This document shows, piece after piece, positions 8,333-10,667 of a stretch of DNA of 10,667 bases. The position numbers and the translations under genes were made by a program. The notes beneath the pieces are model-generated. The model was not told the DNA's origin, made no database searches, and saw only the letters and a program-made list of their open reading frames with translations. The DNA is from Candidatus Eiseniibacteriota bacterium (lineage in GTDB: Bacteria > Joyebacterota > Joyebacteria > Joyebacterales > Joyebacteraceae): contig JAUWBY010000058.1 in assembly GCA_030609605.1 (NCBI GenBank), positions 1 through 10,667 on the forward strand, in the 5' to 3' direction. Position 1 is the stretch's first letter, and every line of letters starts with the position of its first letter.

Positions 8333-9993
8333 CAGAGCCTGATCTTCCTCAGCTCTCCATAGCTGGGCGTCCAGTCTGAGAGCTGTGCTCTGGCTACGGG
8401 GTTGCGGGAGTCGATTCTGAGCACTTCGCGGAATTGCTCGTCTGATTCATCGGCCCGATCGACTCGCCTGTACGTGAGCCCAAGCGTTAGCCTGGCCTCC
8501 ACGTAATCTGAGTTGATCTCGACGGCCCTTTCGAGCTCATCTATGGCTTCGTTGTACCGCTCGCTCGCAATGTAGCGATCAGCCAGCTCGCGGTGCAGAT
8601 CCGCGTAGCCGGGCTTGAATTGAAGGGCCTTTGACAGATGTTCTATCGCCTCGTCCTCGCGTCCGAGAGCGGCCTTCGCCCGCCCCAGATACGCGTGCGC
8701 CTCAGCGTATTCAGGGTTAATGCTGACGGCACGCTCCAGTTCGTCGGCTGCTTCCTTGTGCTTCCCTCGGGCCATGTACGCCACGCCGAGACCACACCTG
8801 AGATCTGCGTAGTCTCCGTTCTGAACAAGCACCGTCTTGTAGCGCTCTATTGCTGCGTCGTAGTCGCCACTCTCAAGGAGCACCTCCGCCGGCATTCCAG
8901 GCGTGTCGCTCCAGAATCCCGCGTCCTCAAATGCCAACTTGAACGATACGACGGCCTTCTCGGTCTCTCCCTCCGAATGATATGCCATTCCAAGGTAGTA
9001 GTGGGCAAGCGGACAGGAGGAGCAGGCCTCGACGACTTGCAGGAGTTCCTCGCTCGATTCCTTCAGCATCCCGCGCTTGAAATACGCAATGCCGAGGTAA
9101 CATCTGAGATCCCAGTAGTCCGGTTTCAGTTCGACCGCACGCTTGAGACTCCCGGCAGCATCCCGATAGCGACCGGCTTTGAGACAGAATGCTCCACGGT
9201 AGAAGAGCGCATCAACGTAGTTGGGATTGATACTCAGCGCCTCATCCAGCTCCTCCACCGCCGCGTCATAACGCTCGAGTTCGCCGTACGCTATCGCCAA
9301 ACGAGCACGGATATCAGGGTACTTCGGCTTGAGCTTGATTGCGCGCTCGAACCCTTGCGCTGCCTCCTCCACCTGCCCTGCATTATACGAAGTAATGGCG
9401 TCGTTGAGGAGTGTTCGGAACTCCTCCTTCCCGACTGTCGCTCCCCGGAGTTCCTCGAAGGGGGGACTCAGGAATCGCTCATAGGCCTTCGTAAGGTGCG
9501 GCGTTTCCGGAACCGGGATATCCAGCCCCAGTTTCATCGCCTTCTCAAAGACCCGCACGGCATCTTCTTGCCGCCCCCTCTCCGAGAGCGCTATGGCAAG
9601 ATAGCAGTGCGCTTCCATGTAGTCGGGGTTGATCTCAACAGCGCGCTGGAGGGATTCCACAGCCTCCTCGAAGCGCTCCTGCTTCTCGCATATCATTCCG
9701 AGATGGTAGTGGAGATCGGGGTACCGGTTGTTCTCCTCCACGGCCCTTCTGAACTCTCTCTCCGCTTCAGCCAGGTTTCCCTGTTTGTAGAACGCGAATC
9801 CGAGGTGAGCGTGCGTCTCCGCGGCGTAGAACATACCGAGCTGATAGTAGGGATCGGACTTGTTCGTGGTCTCGGCGATGACGTGCTCAAACTCCACCAC
9901 GGCGCTGTCGTACTCGCCGCGGTTGTAGAACTCGATCCCCTTGTTGTAGTGATCGCTCTCACCTAGCCCGAACAGTTTGGTGAAGAGTGACAC
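8332..9993 (-). CDS. Cytoplasmic TPR-repeat protein, about 14 repeats, between ftsZ and the radical SAM gene
   Basis: A scaffold-like protein of 553 residues built almost wholly of tetratricopeptide repeats, a fold that binds other proteins. There is no signal peptide or membrane segment. By eye, repeats start near residues 14, 59, 92, 126, 195, 226, 260, 294, 328, 368, 396, 430, 464 and 498, most ending in an 'A[VLI]..[NK]P.Y'-type turn. About 36 residues at 157-192 (around 'PETPHLTKAYERFLSPPFEE') break the array into blocks of four and ten repeats. The repeat at 368 has a shortened first helix. I place the start at a GTG (9993-9991), because AAGGAGG (10005-9999) sits five bases upstream of it. 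An ATG seven codons upstream at 10014 has no ribosome site. The stop overlaps the radical SAM ATG by one base. Partner proteins are unknown; co-expression suggests FtsZ or the radical SAM enzyme as candidates, which is inference only. Confidence 0.92.
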   Translation of the reverse strand: MSLFTKLFGLGESDHYNKGIEFYNRGEYDSAVVEFEHVIAETTNKSDPYYQLGMFYAAETHAHLGFAFYKQGNLAEAEREFRRAVEENNRYPDLHYHLGMICEKQERFEEAVESLQRAVEINPDYMEAHCYLAIALSERGRQEDAVRVFEKAMKLGLDIPVPETPHLTKAYERFLSPPFEELRGATVGKEEFRTLLNDAITSYNAGQVEEAAQGFERAIKLKPKYPDIRARLAIAYGELERYDAAVEELDEALSINPNYVDALFYRGAFCLKAGRYRDAAGSLKRAVELKPDYWDLRCYLGIAYFKRGMLKESSEELLQVVEACSSCPLAHYYLGMAYHSEGETEKAVVSFKLAFEDAGFWSDTPGMPAEVLLESGDYDAAIERYKTVLVQNGDYADLRCGLGVAYMARGKHKEAADELERAVSINPEYAEAHAYLGRAKAALGREDEAIEHLSKALQFKPGYADLHRELADRYIASERYNEAIDELERAVEINSDYVEARLTLGLTYRRVDRADESDEQFREVLRIDSRNPVARAQLSDWTPSYGELRKIRL

Positions 9994-9998
9994 GGTTT

Positions 9999-10005
9999 CC
10001 TCCTT
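9999..10005 (-). promoter_or_regulatory. Ribosome binding site that sets the TPR gene start
   Basis: AAGGAGG on the minus strand lies five bases upstream of the GTG at 9993. It falls inside the longer frame that begins with ATG at 10014, and that ATG is preceded by GAATAGCAC with no purine-rich site. This favours the GTG start and a protein of 553 rather than 560 residues. Confidence 0.7.
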
Positions 10006-10033
10006 GCTCAACATGTGCTATTCACGCGGGCTC

Positions 10034-10061
10034 ATTATACTCAGTCCATCTGCCGACGCAA
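10034..10061 (-). promoter_or_regulatory. Possible internal promoter for the TPR and radical SAM genes
   Basis: A perfect TATAAT (10039-10034) lies just after the ftsZ stop. TTGCGT (10061-10056), a poor -35 with only the TTG matching, sits 16 bases upstream inside the last codons of ftsZ. A start near 10027 would give a leader of about 35 nt before the GTG at 9993 and would leave the upstream ATG almost at the mRNA end. Given the weak -35 it may be chance or a minor promoter. Confidence 0.3.
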
Positions 10062-10667
10062 GAACGTAGGTATCTCAAGCTCCCGTCTGGAGCTCTTGCG
10101 GGAGCCACCCTTGGCGCACATGACAAACCTGTGGGCGGACTCCCTGCGCGTTGGCGCCGGCTCGGGGGACTCGTTCTTCCTCATGGCCGGTCTGGGGCGC
10201 TCCGATGCCTTCGCAGTGGTCCCTGCCACAGCGACACTTCGCGCGGCCGGTCTGGCAGCACGCTCCCGCTTGAGTCCTGCCGTTGGGCGCTTCGGCCCGA
10301 CACCGATCCCGGTAGCGATAACAGTGATCATGACCTTGTCCTTAAGTGACTCGTCGATCACCGCCCCGAATATCATGTTCGTCTCGGCCCCTATGGCTTC
10401 GTTGATCACCATCGCGGCCTCACTGATCTCGTGAAGGGAGAGATCCCCACCACCCGTCACGTTCACGAGAACGCCCTTGGCGCCCTTGATCGTGGCGTCT
10501 TCGAGAAGCGGACTTGATATCGACTGCTGTGCCGCTTCGACAGCCCTGTTCTTGCCGGCACTGATGCCGGTCCCCATCACTGCATCTCCCATCTCCACCA
10601 TCACTGATTTCACATCGGCGAAGTCCAGGTTGATGAGCCCGGGAACCATGATGAGATCGGTGACTCC
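10041..10667 (-). CDS. ftsZ: Cell division protein FtsZ, C-terminal part (5' end beyond the window)
   Basis: The last 208 codons of the tubulin-like GTPase that polymerises at midcell into the Z ring; the GTP-binding N-terminal half lies outside the window. The visible part starts 'GVTDLIMVPGLINLDFADVK'. This is the T7 synergy loop, whose Asp residues complete the GTPase site of the next subunit in the filament. The C-terminal globular subdomain follows ('GTGISAGKNRAVEAA', 'GVLVNVTGGGDLSL', 'NMIFGAVIDE', 'VMITVIATGI') up to about residue 121 of the fragment. A disordered linker of about 72 residues, rich in Pro, Ala, Arg and Lys and strongly basic, leads to the conserved tail peptide 'LEIPTFLRRQMD', the docking site for FtsA-type tethers. 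It is the first visible gene of the ftsZ, TPR, radical SAM unit and ends 47 nt before the TPR start. Confidence 0.97.
   Translation of the reverse strand, partial: GVTDLIMVPGLINLDFADVKSVMVEMGDAVMGTGISAGKNRAVEAAQQSISSPLLEDATIKGAKGVLVNVTGGGDLSLHEISEAAMVINEAIGAETNMIFGAVIDESLKDKVMITVIATGIGVGPKRPTAGLKRERAARPAARSVAVAGTTAKASERPRPAMRKNESPEPAPTRRESAHRFVMCAKGGSRKSSRRELEIPTFLRRQMD

Noticed and set aside
8638..9966. 442-codon open frame on the plus strand opposite the TPR gene
   Set aside because: It is fully antisense to a clear TPR protein. The repeated codon pattern of the TPR units keeps the opposite frame free of stops, and the translation shows no recognisable domain or ribosome site.

Overview
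The window is ordinary bacterial chromosome, moderately GC-rich and densely coded. It holds five protein genes, and I see no mobile elements, RNA genes or CRISPR. The best taxonomic hint is the secreted peptidase. It ends in a FlgD-Ig-like C-terminal module with an 'NEPNPFNP...' entry motif and a '...MVLLK' end. That kind of tail is common in the FCB superphylum and allied candidate phyla (Eisenbacteria-, Krumholzibacteria- or Latescibacteria-like lineages). This placement is inference, and no marker in the window fixes a phylum.

Layout. Positions 14-4108 (+) encode a 1364-residue membrane-anchored hybrid histidine kinase with a regular PAS-GAF-PAS-GAF-PAS-GAF sensory array, a complete kinase core and a C-terminal receiver domain. 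It converges, with a gap of only 15 nt, on a secreted gingipain-type (C25) cysteine peptidase at 4124-6469 (-). Behind the peptidase start is a 195-nt intergenic region (6470-6664). It contains a very good sigma70-like promoter for the peptidase (extended -10, 17-bp spacer), a nine-codon leader ORF that overlaps the peptidase start, and a four-copy TGATC tandem repeat. Next come three minus-strand genes read in the order ftsZ (C-terminal part, cut by the window edge), a TPR-repeat protein, and a radical SAM protein. They look like one transcription unit: ftsZ and the TPR gene are 47 nt apart, and the TPR stop and radical SAM start overlap as TGATG.

How the genes fit together. FtsZ is the division GTPase. 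The TPR protein is a cytosolic scaffold of about 14 repeats, expressed from the same unit and translationally coupled to a COG1032-type radical SAM enzyme. Co-expression of these three is the most interesting arrangement here. The kinase and the peptidase appear to be separate units: no response regulator lies beside the kinase, and the peptidase has its own promoter. I found no clear Rho-independent terminator in any gap.
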